A stretch of 64,000 nucleotides of DNA, from assembly GCF_000314005.1 (NCBI RefSeq), contig NZ_JH980292.1:1436094-1500093 (forward strand), read 5' to 3'. The DNA is from Spirulina subsalsa PCC 9445. Lineage in GTDB: Bacteria > Cyanobacteriota > Cyanobacteriia > Cyanobacteriales > Spirulinaceae. Numbering within the stretch: the stretch's first letter is position 1; every line of letters starts with the position of its first letter. A program made the position numbers and the translations under genes. The notes beneath the pieces were generated by a model that had not been told where the DNA came from, did not search any database, and was given only the letters and a program-made list of their open reading frames with translations. Shown in pieces: positions 36,743-44,740 of this stretch.

Positions 36743-37381
36743 ATGGATAAAAGATTAGTAAAGATTGGCGAAGCAGCAAGGTTACTAGGTACGTCCCCCG
36801 ATACTTTAAGAAAGTGGGAGGCGACGGGCGAACTTATGCCAGCACGAAAAACGAAGGGAGGAACTCGTTACTATGACTTAGCCGAAATTCTCAATTTAGG
36901 AAATGGAGATGCTCCAACAGTCTGTTATGCAAGAGTAAGCAGTAATGACCAAAAAGCAGACCTAGACAGACAACACTCTATGTTAGAAGCTTACTGCGCT
37001 GCCAAAGGATGGAACTCTAAGGTCATAAGAGATATGGGCAGTGGAATGAATTATCACAAGAAAGGTCTTCAAGAACTATTAGAGCTTATTTTAAAAAGAC
37101 AAATGAAGCGTTTAGTTTTAACTCATAAAGACCGTCTCCTAAGATTTGGCGCAGAGTTGGTATTTAGTTTATGTGAGCTTCAAGGAATTGAGATAGTTAT
37201 CATTCACAAAGGTGAGCAACCTACATTTGAGGAAGAACTAGCCCAAGATGTTTTAGAAATTATTACGGTCTTTTCAGCTAGATTATATGGGTCTAGAAGT
37301 CATAAACATAGAAAACTTATGGAAAGTTTGCAAGCAGAAGCCGATAAAGTATGTGAAAAAGCGGAGGGGTATAGAGTATGA
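36743..37381 (+). CDS. tnpA: IS607 transposase TnpA (serine recombinase)
   Basis: 212 residues. An N-terminal MerR-like HTH (VKIGEAARLLGTSPDTLRKWE) is followed by a resolvase catalytic domain with the nucleophile Ser66 in CYARVSSNDQ and the conserved DLDRQ and HKDRLLRFG segments. Full length and apparently intact. The HTH-before-catalytic-domain order is typical of IS607 and opposite to classical resolvases. Confidence 0.92.
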   Translation: MDKRLVKIGEAARLLGTSPDTLRKWEATGELMPARKTKGGTRYYDLAEILNLGNGDAPTVCYARVSSNDQKADLDRQHSMLEAYCAAKGWNSKVIRDMGSGMNYHKKGLQELLELILKRQMKRLVLTHKDRLLRFGAELVFSLCELQGIEIVIIHKGEQPTFEEELAQDVLEIITVFSARLYGSRSHKHRKLMESLQAEADKVCEKAEGYRV

Positions 37382-38834
37382 ATAAGAATCAAGCATTAAC
37401 CTATTGTAAAAGCTTCCCCAAATCGAGTGAACCAACTCTTTTTAATCTAACCCAATTTGAAGTTTTTTTATTGGACTATTCTAAAATATTTCGCCAAGCT
37501 AAGATAGAGACGATTCAGACTCTACAAAGCAGTGACAACTATAATAAGAGTAACTGGAACACCTATCTGCAAAATAAATATGGCATTAATAAGCGACACG
37601 CTGCTGGGGTTATATCCAGTGCAGAAGGAGCTTTAAGTTCTGCTCTAGAATGTAGAACCTATAATATTAAGCAATTAAAAGGTAAGTTAAAAAGCGCTAA
37701 AGATTGGCTTCGCAAGGCTAAAAAGAAACTCAAAGACGCTCAGAAGTTCTATTCAAAGAAGAACTGGACTAATCGAAAAACGGGATGTAGATTTCCTCTA
37801 TGTACTGATCTCAAGACCCACAGAACGAACTGGCAGAGACTTAGATTTGCTATTCACCATAAAACTAGATATATCAAACACCTTGAACTAAGAATAGAGA
37901 AGTTGCTAGCTGCCCCTATCCACGTTAAAGTTCCTCGTAATGATGTTCTAGTAGTAGGTGCAAAGTGTGAAAGTTATGGGAATCAGAATTGTCAATGGGA
38001 TGGAAATAATATTAAGTTTAGAGTCCCTAAATGTCTTGAAGATAAATATGGGAAATATGTAGAGGCTTATTTAGGAGACTTTGAGAGAAATATTAATCGG
38101 CTACCTGAAGACGGTTCTAAAACTTGGCACTTTTATCGTAAAGGATTTAAGTGGGTGGCTGCCGTACAGTTTACTCCCAGAAAAGTCGAACGAGTATCTA
38201 GACATTCAGACTATGGATGTATTGGGATTGACCTTAATCCATCCAGTGTAGGTTGGTCTTATGTCGATCAAGATGGTAATCTCAAAGCTCATGGGAAGAT
38301 ATCTTTAGAGCAAGGTTTACCTAAAGGGAAAGCACAAGCTCAAATCGTCAAAGCTTGCTTGGAACTGGCTACACTGGCAGATTTTTATACCTGTCCTATT
38401 GTTCATGAAATACTAGACTTCCAGAATAAAAAAGCCGAGTTCAGAGAAAGAGGTAAGAAATATGCAAGAATTCTATCAGGTTGGGCTTATAGCCAATTTT
38501 TAAAACCTTAAAGGCTATCTGCTCTAACCGAGGGATTTACCTAATTGAAGTTAATCCAGCCTTTACCAGCCTAATTGGTATGGTCAAATATGCCCGTATG
38601 TATGGACTCTCAAGTGATGTTGTCGCAGCTTTAGCTATAGCTAGACGAGGTATGCGATTGAGTGAAAGATTACCCAGTACCTTTACCGCCCGTTTAGGAG
38701 TGAATCATTCTCGGCACGATTGGCACTGGTGGTCACAACTGAATAAACAAATACAGTCAAGCACTGTAATTAATCGAAGACATGATTATTATAGCGTCTC
38801 TAACTGGGATGATGTGGTTAAGCTAAAGACTTGA
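37378..38834 (+). pseudogene. tnpB: TnpB-related RuvC nuclease, split by a -1 shift (possibly programmed)
   Basis: Frame 1 (37378-38511) encodes 377 residues: a basic helical N-terminus, RuvC-I with IGIDLNPSSVGWSYVD and RuvC-II with HEILDFQNKKAEF. It stops six codons after SGWAYSQFLKP. The frame shifted by -1 continues without a gap as FKTLKAICSNRGIYLIEVNP..., carries the RuvC-III Asp in GLSSDVVAALAIA and ends at 38834. The joint protein, about 485 residues, is what the family has. No CxxC zinc finger is visible, as in the TnpB-related accessory group. The junction is T TTA AAA, so the break may be either a mutation or recoding. Confidence 0.8.
38499..38505 (+). other. Candidate -1 ribosomal slippery heptamer T TTA AAA in tnpB
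   Basis: In the upstream frame the codons read TTT TTA AAA CCT TAA. A one-base slip back on T TTA AAA fits the X XXY YYZ rule and places the ribosome exactly in the frame that encodes the rest of the RuvC domain. The upstream frame stops two codons later. No convincing downstream stem-loop was identified by eye. Confidence 0.45.
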
Positions 38835-38960
38835 TGTTGATGGCAATAATACTTCATCAGTTGACTGAATAGGAATACCGCAGCCTTACTAGATCATCAT
38901 AGATTTTCTAGAAAATCATAAAGTTAAAAGAGCGGATAGCATAATCTAACGAGGTGTCTA

Positions 38961-39200
38961 ATGAAAGAAGGTAGACCCATCTGGGAAAATCTTTCCGAAG
39001 CGGATCAAGCGCAACTTCAACGCTTGAAACAGGTTATCGAAAAAGCCGTTGAGGATGGCGTTGTCACCAAAGGGGAATATGAAGAAATAAAAAGAGTTTT
39101 GTGGGCAGACAACAAAGCCTCCCCCGCCGAATTAGGATTAATTAATGAACTGATTCATCAGAAAATTGCCCAAGGTGAATTAGAGTGGGGCTGGTCTTAA
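38961..39200 (+). CDS. Hypothetical small acidic protein
   Basis: 79 residues, helical, soluble, with AACGAGGTGTCTA upstream of the ATG as a ribosome site. It contains ADQAQLQRLKQVIEKAVEDG and a GEYEEIKRVLW segment. It is similar in style to small conserved cyanobacterial proteins but I recognise no family. It stands alone between the IS607 element and the next gene. Confidence 0.6.
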   Translation: MKEGRPIWENLSEADQAQLQRLKQVIEKAVEDGVVTKGEYEEIKRVLWADNKASPAELGLINELIHQKIAQGELEWGWS

Positions 39201-39339
39201 TCCTCATCCTCTGTTCTTGGTGATGTACAGCGTGGGGTGCGTGCGGACAAAGGTCTGTCTGCCTTACCCCGTCTTCTCGGCTTTTCTGGTGTGCAGTTTG
39301 TAATCATCAATTCACTTTATATAGGGGGCTTTATATTAT

Positions 39340-40854
39340 ATGAAACTTGAAGATATTATTCACCACAATATTGTAATTAAACTCAGCACCTTACGCACTG
39401 ATACCGAATTAGTAAAACAGATTCAAACCCAACTGAGTGAATTCAATTTTTATCCCGGGGGATCTTGGTTAGATGGTGCTTATGGAACAAAAACTGATGA
39501 AGCTTTAAATGATTTTTGTAAGCAATTCCCGGTCAATTATCGCACCAGTGAACAATTTGATAAGCTCTTTGCTGAAGCCCTACTAAATAGGCAATCTAAA
39601 ACGATTCAGCCGCCTATTACTCCTCCCAATATTCCTCCGAAAAATTCCCAACAAATTTATCAAGATTTTCTTAAAGAATCTAGTAAAGGAAATGCAGATA
39701 AACCCGCTTTATTTTATGAAGGCATCCATCGATCTCCCTATAAAGGAGAAATTCAGAATTATCCCAGTTATTTAATGCGAAAACCTGATGGTCAGAACGT
39801 GGTTTCTGCCTCTCGGATTGATCCAACCTTTTCGCCCTATCCTTTTGTGGGACAACTGCCCAAAATTGATTCACAGGGCTTAAATTTTCTGCACTCTGAT
39901 ATTAAAGAAGCTTGCGCCTGCGTTGGTACTTTTAGCGAATCAGGATTTCAAGTAAAATGGTTAGGACGAAACGCACTAAATAACGATGAATTTTGGAGTG
40001 GCAGTAAAATAATTCCCCTATTATACCTTGTCAGTGAAGCCAATCGCAAATACTCCCGGGTTGATATTGATCGGTGCAACATTCGGGGCAGAGACAGCCA
40101 AGGAAACTATAAACATATTCCGTTTTTTAATCTTGCTCAAGATGTCATTAGTTATGAGCAAACTAATGCCAGTTCTAACGCATTAGGGGCAATGTTTAAG
40201 CGGTTTGCGCCACAAATCACCCTAGAAAATTGGTTAAAACGGATGACTGGGAATCAACAACTCATCTTTCGGGGACGTTATGGAGAAGCCCCTTTTATGG
40301 ATTCTCCTGAGTTATATGATCGCACTAATAGTTTATTAGTCTTAAGCCCTGATTCCCACGCTCCCCAATGGGAAAGTAATACCATTTCTGCTTACGATTT
40401 AACTCGCATGATTTCGATGTTGGGCTGGCACTATTACCTCCCCCAAGCCTCTCGTTTACCGGGCGCACAATGGCATAGTTTAGAGTGTTTAGTTCGAGCT
40501 TTTGGTTATGATTCAGCCCGTTTAATGGATCGAGGGATTCAACAGCTTAACTTGCGCGATAAACTGCAATCAGTGGTGATTTTGTCTAAGTTGGGTAATG
40601 GGATTACTAGCATTCGCAATCGGGCGGAGGCCGTTTATGTTGCTTTGGTTCATTGTATTGATCACAGTCGCAGTCCTAACCGTTTAGTGACATTTAGTTT
40701 GGCGATGCGTGGAGCCATTCAATTAAGCCCAAGAAATGCCAATCAGGAGGCCATTCAATTAGATGCTAGAATGGCCACGGAAGTGACCGAAATCTTAAAA
40801 CGGGCTATGGAAGGACGTTTAGGAAGTGATGAATATTCAGCAGACCCTAAATAA
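39340..40854 (+). CDS. Peptidoglycan-binding-like domain fused to a possible SxxK serine hydrolase
   Basis: 504 residues, no clear signal peptide. Residues ~20-80 look like a PG_binding_1 repeat (VKQIQTQLSEFNFYPGGSWLDGAYGTKTDEALNDF). Residues ~120-490 contain, in the right order and spacing, the three motifs of the beta-lactamase/DD-peptidase fold: SGSK at 220-223, SSN at 278-280 and K-L-G at 417-419. So I propose a serine hydrolase acting on the cell wall or a related amide; this is inference. The last codons (SADPK and the stop) come from a terminal inverted repeat, TATTCAGCAGACCCTA at 40834-40849. The end overlaps the convergent SDR gene by eight bases. Confidence 0.6.
   Translation: MKLEDIIHHNIVIKLSTLRTDTELVKQIQTQLSEFNFYPGGSWLDGAYGTKTDEALNDFCKQFPVNYRTSEQFDKLFAEALLNRQSKTIQPPITPPNIPPKNSQQIYQDFLKESSKGNADKPALFYEGIHRSPYKGEIQNYPSYLMRKPDGQNVVSASRIDPTFSPYPFVGQLPKIDSQGLNFLHSDIKEACACVGTFSESGFQVKWLGRNALNNDEFWSGSKIIPLLYLVSEANRKYSRVDIDRCNIRGRDSQGNYKHIPFFNLAQDVISYEQTNASSNALGAMFKRFAPQITLENWLKRMTGNQQLIFRGRYGEAPFMDSPELYDRTNSLLVLSPDSHAPQWESNTISAYDLTRMISMLGWHYYLPQASRLPGAQWHSLECLVRAFGYDSARLMDRGIQQLNLRDKLQSVVILSKLGNGITSIRNRAEAVYVALVHCIDHSRSPNRLVTFSLAMRGAIQLSPRNANQEAIQLDARMATEVTEILKRAMEGRLGSDEYSADPK
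40834..40849. repeat. Solo terminal inverted repeat (TATTCAGCAGACCCTA)
   Basis: Exact inverse of the left end of the MITE-like elements at 21526 and 30934 (TAGGGTCTGCTGAATA). It supplies the last codons of the gene at 39340 and the stop codon (TAG on the - strand) of the SDR gene. Confidence 0.7.
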
Positions 40855-41590
40855 ACTGCCCACCATCCAAACGAATTGTTGCCCCGGTGATGAAATCTTG
40901 TTGCAACAGAAAAAGTGCGCTGTCTGTCACCACTTGGGGATTCCCCGGAATTTTCACCGGGATTAAACGATGGGCAAAATCTTCCATAAACTGTTTAGCA
41001 TCCGGCACATCCGGGGGTTCGAGAATTTGCCCCAACGCTAAACCATTAACCGTAATCCGAGGGGCTAACTCCAGCGCGAGAATTTCCGTCATATCCCAGA
41101 GTCCCCGCTTGGTTAAACGATAGGCAAAAGTATTCGGCCTCGGGCGGGGAATCCGCGCATCATTGATATTAATAATTTTCCCCTTGCCCTCTGGGGGGAT
41201 GTGGCGGGCAAAGGCTTGACAGAGTTGGAACGGCGCTCGTAAATTAATCGCAAACAATTGATCCCATAACGTCACATCCACCTGATCAAAGCGGTCTACA
41301 TCTTCGGGGAAAATCGACGCACTATTAATTAAAATATCAACCTGACCGAATACCTCCACCGCTTGAGGGATAACAGTATCCGTCGCCGTCGGATTCCCCA
41401 AATCAGCCGAGTAGGTAAACGCCCGTTTTCCCAGGGCTTCCACTTCCGCCTTAACCTCAGCTGCCGCCGCCTCAGAATTGCCATAGTGAATAAAAACATC
41501 ACATCCAGCTTTCGCTAAAGCCAAAACTAAAGCGCGTCCAACTCTAACCCCCCCTCCAGTGACTAGGGCGACTTTTCCTTGTAACTCCAT
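40847..41590 (-). CDS. Short-chain dehydrogenase/reductase (pteridine reductase-like)
   Basis: 247 residues from the ATG at 41590 (MELQGKVALVTGG). The upstream open stretch to 41740 is read-through of an IS200/IS605 end and is not part of the protein. Cofactor motif TGGGVRVGRA, NSAS (in place of NNAG), and the active-site pair YRLTK. The GGGVRVGR variant and the NGLALGQILEP loop resemble FolM/PTR1-type pteridine reductases. NADPH-dependent reduction of a pterin is the likeliest role, but not certain. Confidence 0.8.
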   Translation of the reverse strand: MELQGKVALVTGGGVRVGRALVLALAKAGCDVFIHYGNSEAAAAEVKAEVEALGKRAFTYSADLGNPTATDTVIPQAVEVFGQVDILINSASIFPEDVDRFDQVDVTLWDQLFAINLRAPFQLCQAFARHIPPEGKGKIININDARIPRPRPNTFAYRLTKRGLWDMTEILALELAPRITVNGLALGQILEPPDVPDAKQFMEDFAHRLIPVKIPGNPQVVTDSALFLLQQDFITGATIRLDGGQFI

Positions 41591-41613
41591 TCTTTCCTTC
41601 TTGTTGTTATTAT

Positions 41614-41760
41614 TTGACACTCCCGGGCCTAAAGGCGTGGGGATTCTTGGTTCACCGAGATTACTTGCCCAGACAGAATGGCTTCTGAAAAAGTAGCGGT
41701 ATTCTCTCCCCAAGTGTTTAACGGATTCCAGTATACCCACATTCAGGGGGTCATAAATCC
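41614..41760 (-). mobile_element. Right-end remnant of an IS200/IS605 element
   Basis: On the - strand GAATCCCCACGCCTTTAGG...GGGAGTGTCAA reproduces the right-end hairpin of the element at 14711-15193. It is preceded by a short open tail (NLGEPRIPTPLGPGVS) typical of tnpB 3' ends. No transposase body remains. Confidence 0.65.
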
Positions 41761-41886
41761 TCTCGTTCTACCCTTTGGGATGAATTTTTGCCCCTGTGGT
41801 GACTGGCAGGCGAGAATGTTCACCTGTGCTTTAGGATCAATGGAGATGGGTTGATACTCAAACCCTTGCACTGGGACACCTAACCT

Positions 41887-42585
41887 ATGAACAAACAAAG
41901 CTTATTAATCACCGCCACGGATACCGATGCGGGGAAAACCGTGTTAACCTCTGCGTTAGTGGCTTACTGGTATCAGTACCATAATCCAACTACCTTGGGA
42001 CTGATGAAACTCATGCAGACGGGGGTAGGCGATCGCGAACTCTATCAAAAACTCTTTCAACTCCCCCCAGAAGTCACCACCCCCCTGGTCTTTGACACCC
42101 CCGTTGCGCCCCCCGTTGCCGCCTTACAAGAAGGTCGCACCATTGACTTAAGCCGCGTTTGGCAACATCTCAACCGCCTGCAACAGGAAAAAGAATTAGT
42201 GCTAATTGAAGCATTAGGAGGACTTGGCTCCCCCGTCACCGCAGAACTAACCGTAGCGGATTTAGGGGGAGAATGGCGACTCGAAGCCGTATTAGTCGTT
42301 CCCGTCAAATTAGGAGCGATTGGTCAAACCGTTGCCCATGTTGCCCTCGCCCGACAAGCAAAAATTCCCCTACGAGGTATTGTATTTAACTGTACCTCTT
42401 TAGTCTCTGATGAACAGTTAAGTCAATGGATTCCCATAGATTTAATTGAGTCATTAACCCATATTCCTGTGTTAGGCATAATCCCCTATTTATCTGACCC
42501 AAAAGACCGAAGAAAACTCGCTCAAGTTGCTTCCAATTTGGACTTAGAGCGCTTATGGGGGAGTCAAATCCTCCAGAACATTTAA
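41887..42585 (+). CDS. bioD: Dethiobiotin synthetase
   Basis: 232 residues. It converts diaminopelargonate, CO2 and ATP to dethiobiotin, the penultimate step of biotin synthesis. The P-loop is at the N-terminus (TATDTDAGKTVLTSAL), followed by LMKLMQTG, the EALGGLGSPV glycine-rich loop and VVPVKLGAIGQTVAHV. Some catalytic positions differ from E. coli BioD, for example LMQTG replacing KPVQTG, as in other cyanobacteria. No other bio gene is adjacent. The TAA stop lies inside the end of the inverted 243-bp element copy (from 42581). Confidence 0.9.
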   Translation: MNKQSLLITATDTDAGKTVLTSALVAYWYQYHNPTTLGLMKLMQTGVGDRELYQKLFQLPPEVTTPLVFDTPVAPPVAALQEGRTIDLSRVWQHLNRLQQEKELVLIEALGGLGSPVTAELTVADLGGEWRLEAVLVVPVKLGAIGQTVAHVALARQAKIPLRGIVFNCTSLVSDEQLSQWIPIDLIESLTHIPVLGIIPYLSDPKDRRKLAQVASNLDLERLWGSQILQNI

Positions 42586-42775
42586 CAAAAATGTTGCGGA
42601 ATTCCCCTTCCTCGCTTGCAGGGAGGGGATGGACTTGACCACTAACTCCCAAAGCGAAAACCAAGCTAAAAAGGGCTGTGTTGCAAGAGAAAATTTGGGT
42701 CTTAGGAACTAGGACTTCTGCCTAGGGAGGGAAGATAAGACTCGCTATATTTCGGTATAGAAAGCACTTCCCATT
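42581..42775 (-). repeat. 243-bp dispersed element, copy D, inverted and 5'-truncated
   Basis: 195 bp matching the 3' part of copies A-C in reverse orientation. It lacks the first ~48 bases, including the hairpin. It fills the space between the convergent bioD and drmB 3' ends. Confidence 0.85.
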
Positions 42776-42785
42776 ACGCCCTAAC

Positions 42786-44639
42786 TTATTGAAAAAAGGC
42801 ATATTTTTGTTTTTCTAGGTCTTGGGCAAGGGTGGGAATGAGCAACGTCCGATCTAAATATTTATTTCCTCGCTCACAGGAGGTTTCTGGAGAGAACAAA
42901 CAGGCATGACAGGCCGCCCAGTGAATGGAGCCGTCGCCGTCTGGGTTATGGTCAGAACAGAGGGGATCTGAAGCACAGATGCGAATATATTCAAAGGCTT
43001 GGTTTAAATGATAGTTCAACCGTTGGGATTCGCCCAGGTAAACCAGTCCCCCTAGGGTCCCCTCGCTATCGGGGGCGGCTGTATAGATTAAAACCCCGGC
43101 TTGGGCATCTTTTTTTTCCGGCGTTTCGGTTGCCATTTGGGCATAAATCCGCTCCCTTAAACTCGCCGCATTGTAGCCACATTCTAGGGCAAACTGACGC
43201 ATGAGCGCATGGGCAAAGGAATGTAGGAGCAGATAGCGCATAGATGGGCAGGGAATTTTATCGACTAAATCGGGGTTACGCTGATTGAGCCAATTTTTAT
43301 GGGCTTGTTTGACTTTGTTGTAATGTTTGCGGATCAAGGGCTGTTGTTCCCAAGTCTGGAGGGCGGTTTCATTAAATTGAATAAAAATGCCCTCTCCTCT
43401 CACTTCCATAGCGGGAACCCATTTAGGAGGTTGCCGACTCAGACGGGCTTTGAAATCGTCGGGAACGTCCCCTGTATCACTAAAATCACCGGGGGATTGA
43501 ATGCGGGTAAAACCCATTAATGCCCGGACTTCTCGCAGTTTTTGCACCAGAATCACTTTTTCGAGTTTGTCCCGGAAGTCGGGGGGGGGAGTGGTGGGGA
43601 CTAGGTGCCAATCTTTGCCGATATTCACTTCCTGTTCAACGGCAATAAAGGCCTGCCATTCGGGATCTTTGAGGTTGCTGGGATCGTTTTCACTGGTATT
43701 TTGGCGAATCTTTTCGAGGGTTGCCCAAATCTCTGCGCTGGGATATTTCATCAGGCTTTGCAGTTGTCCCATGCTGAAAAGGGTCTGTAGCAGTAGCTCT
43801 AAATTATCAAGGGTTTGGGCATTTTTGAGGGCGACCCAATTTTCCCTGATTAATTCTTCTAATTTTCCGGCTGTGGTGGGGATGGAGAGGGCGGAGAGAT
43901 TGAGGGAAAACCAGCTATTGGATGCTCCGAGTAATAGGGTTTTCATTTGTTGATTGCAATCATCATCAAAGGAGCGCAGATGGGGATGACGACCGCGACA
44001 CTTGGGCATATTCTGCTTGCCAGGAATGCCAAAGGCCTGGGCTAGGGGGCGTTTTGCTCCGCATTCATCACAGCAAACCAGAATATCTGTCACGGAGCCG
44101 GAGACATTCGTCTCTAGGAGGCGTAAGGAGCCGTTGCAGTCACTGGTTCCGCCGTGGACAAAATAACGCCAAGGAAAATCATCGAGGTGTCCTTTTTCAC
44201 AGGCGACCATAAAGCGGACAGGAATCACTTTTGGGGGATATTTTCGGCTTTTAGGACAATTGGGGTGATGGTAGTGTAATTCGGAGGAACGATTGCGGCG
44301 ATTGTTGAGTTGAAAGATTTCGGAGGATACAGGGGCGAGGAGTTTACATCGGGGGCAGACCATCCAGGTGGGGAAGGGGGCCACGGGAACACCGAGGAGT
44401 GAATCATTGTTTTCCTCTGGGGGGATGGGTAGACTCAGGAGTTTTTGCACTTGTTGGCCGAGTTGTTTTTGGACGGCGAGTAAGAGGCGCTCTTCGGCAA
44501 TTTCGACGGTGCCTTCCTGTCGCCATTCGTCTAGTCCCATGACTAGGGCGGCGAGATTGGGCAGGTCTGCGATCGCACCAATCCCATAACTAAACATAAT
44601 TTGACTCGGGCGCAGTTCTCCAACGGGGTATTTATTCAT
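42786..44639 (-). CDS. drmB: DISARM protein DrmB (DUF1998 domain)
   Basis: 617 residues. DrmB pairs with the helicase DrmA as the core of DISARM, a phage-restriction system. The N-terminus MNKYPVGELRPSQIMFSYGIGAIADLPNLA is characteristic. Zinc-binding cysteine clusters are at ~93-96 (CPRC) and ~180-200 (VCCDECGAKR). The C-terminal DUF1998 region has LLHSFAHALMRQFALECGY, GTLGGL, and a Cys-rich end (CASDPLCSDHNPDG...WAACHACLFSPETSCERG). Full length. It is the last gene of the locus here; no drmC follows, because bioD is convergent. The 100 bp between it and drmA are a repeat tract. Confidence 0.92.
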   Translation of the reverse strand: MNKYPVGELRPSQIMFSYGIGAIADLPNLAALVMGLDEWRQEGTVEIAEERLLLAVQKQLGQQVQKLLSLPIPPEENNDSLLGVPVAPFPTWMVCPRCKLLAPVSSEIFQLNNRRNRSSELHYHHPNCPKSRKYPPKVIPVRFMVACEKGHLDDFPWRYFVHGGTSDCNGSLRLLETNVSGSVTDILVCCDECGAKRPLAQAFGIPGKQNMPKCRGRHPHLRSFDDDCNQQMKTLLLGASNSWFSLNLSALSIPTTAGKLEELIRENWVALKNAQTLDNLELLLQTLFSMGQLQSLMKYPSAEIWATLEKIRQNTSENDPSNLKDPEWQAFIAVEQEVNIGKDWHLVPTTPPPDFRDKLEKVILVQKLREVRALMGFTRIQSPGDFSDTGDVPDDFKARLSRQPPKWVPAMEVRGEGIFIQFNETALQTWEQQPLIRKHYNKVKQAHKNWLNQRNPDLVDKIPCPSMRYLLLHSFAHALMRQFALECGYNAASLRERIYAQMATETPEKKDAQAGVLIYTAAPDSEGTLGGLVYLGESQRLNYHLNQAFEYIRICASDPLCSDHNPDGDGSIHWAACHACLFSPETSCERGNKYLDRTLLIPTLAQDLEKQKYAFFQ

Positions 44640-44642
44640 TTT

Positions 44643-44735
44643 TTTTAGGGAACAGGGAACAGGGAACAGGGAACGGGGGGGGAGGGGGAGAGGGGGAGAG
44701 GGAATAGGGAATAGGGAATAGGGAACGGGGGGATT
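44643..44735. repeat. AGGGAACAGGGAAC / GGGAATAGGGAATA tract between drmB and drmA
   Basis: Heptad-type units (GGGAACA, GGGAATA) and purine runs fill the entire drmA-drmB interval. Same family as 1-137. Confidence 0.85.
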
Positions 44736-44740
44736 GGCAT

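Larger units (their letters stand above)
36743..38834 (+). mobile_element. IS607-family element (serine recombinase plus tnpB)
   Basis: The gene order tnpA (serine recombinase with N-terminal HTH) then tnpB with a four-base ATGA overlap is diagnostic of IS607. Such elements have no terminal inverted repeats and make no target duplication, so exact ends cannot be placed. They probably lie in 36640-36742 and 38835-38950. A guide RNA would be expected at or beyond the tnpB 3' end. Confidence 0.85.

Noticed and set aside
41590-41740. N-terminal extension of the SDR gene to 41740
   Set aside because: These 50 codons are the right-end tail of an IS200/IS605 element; the SDR fold begins at the ATG at 41590.
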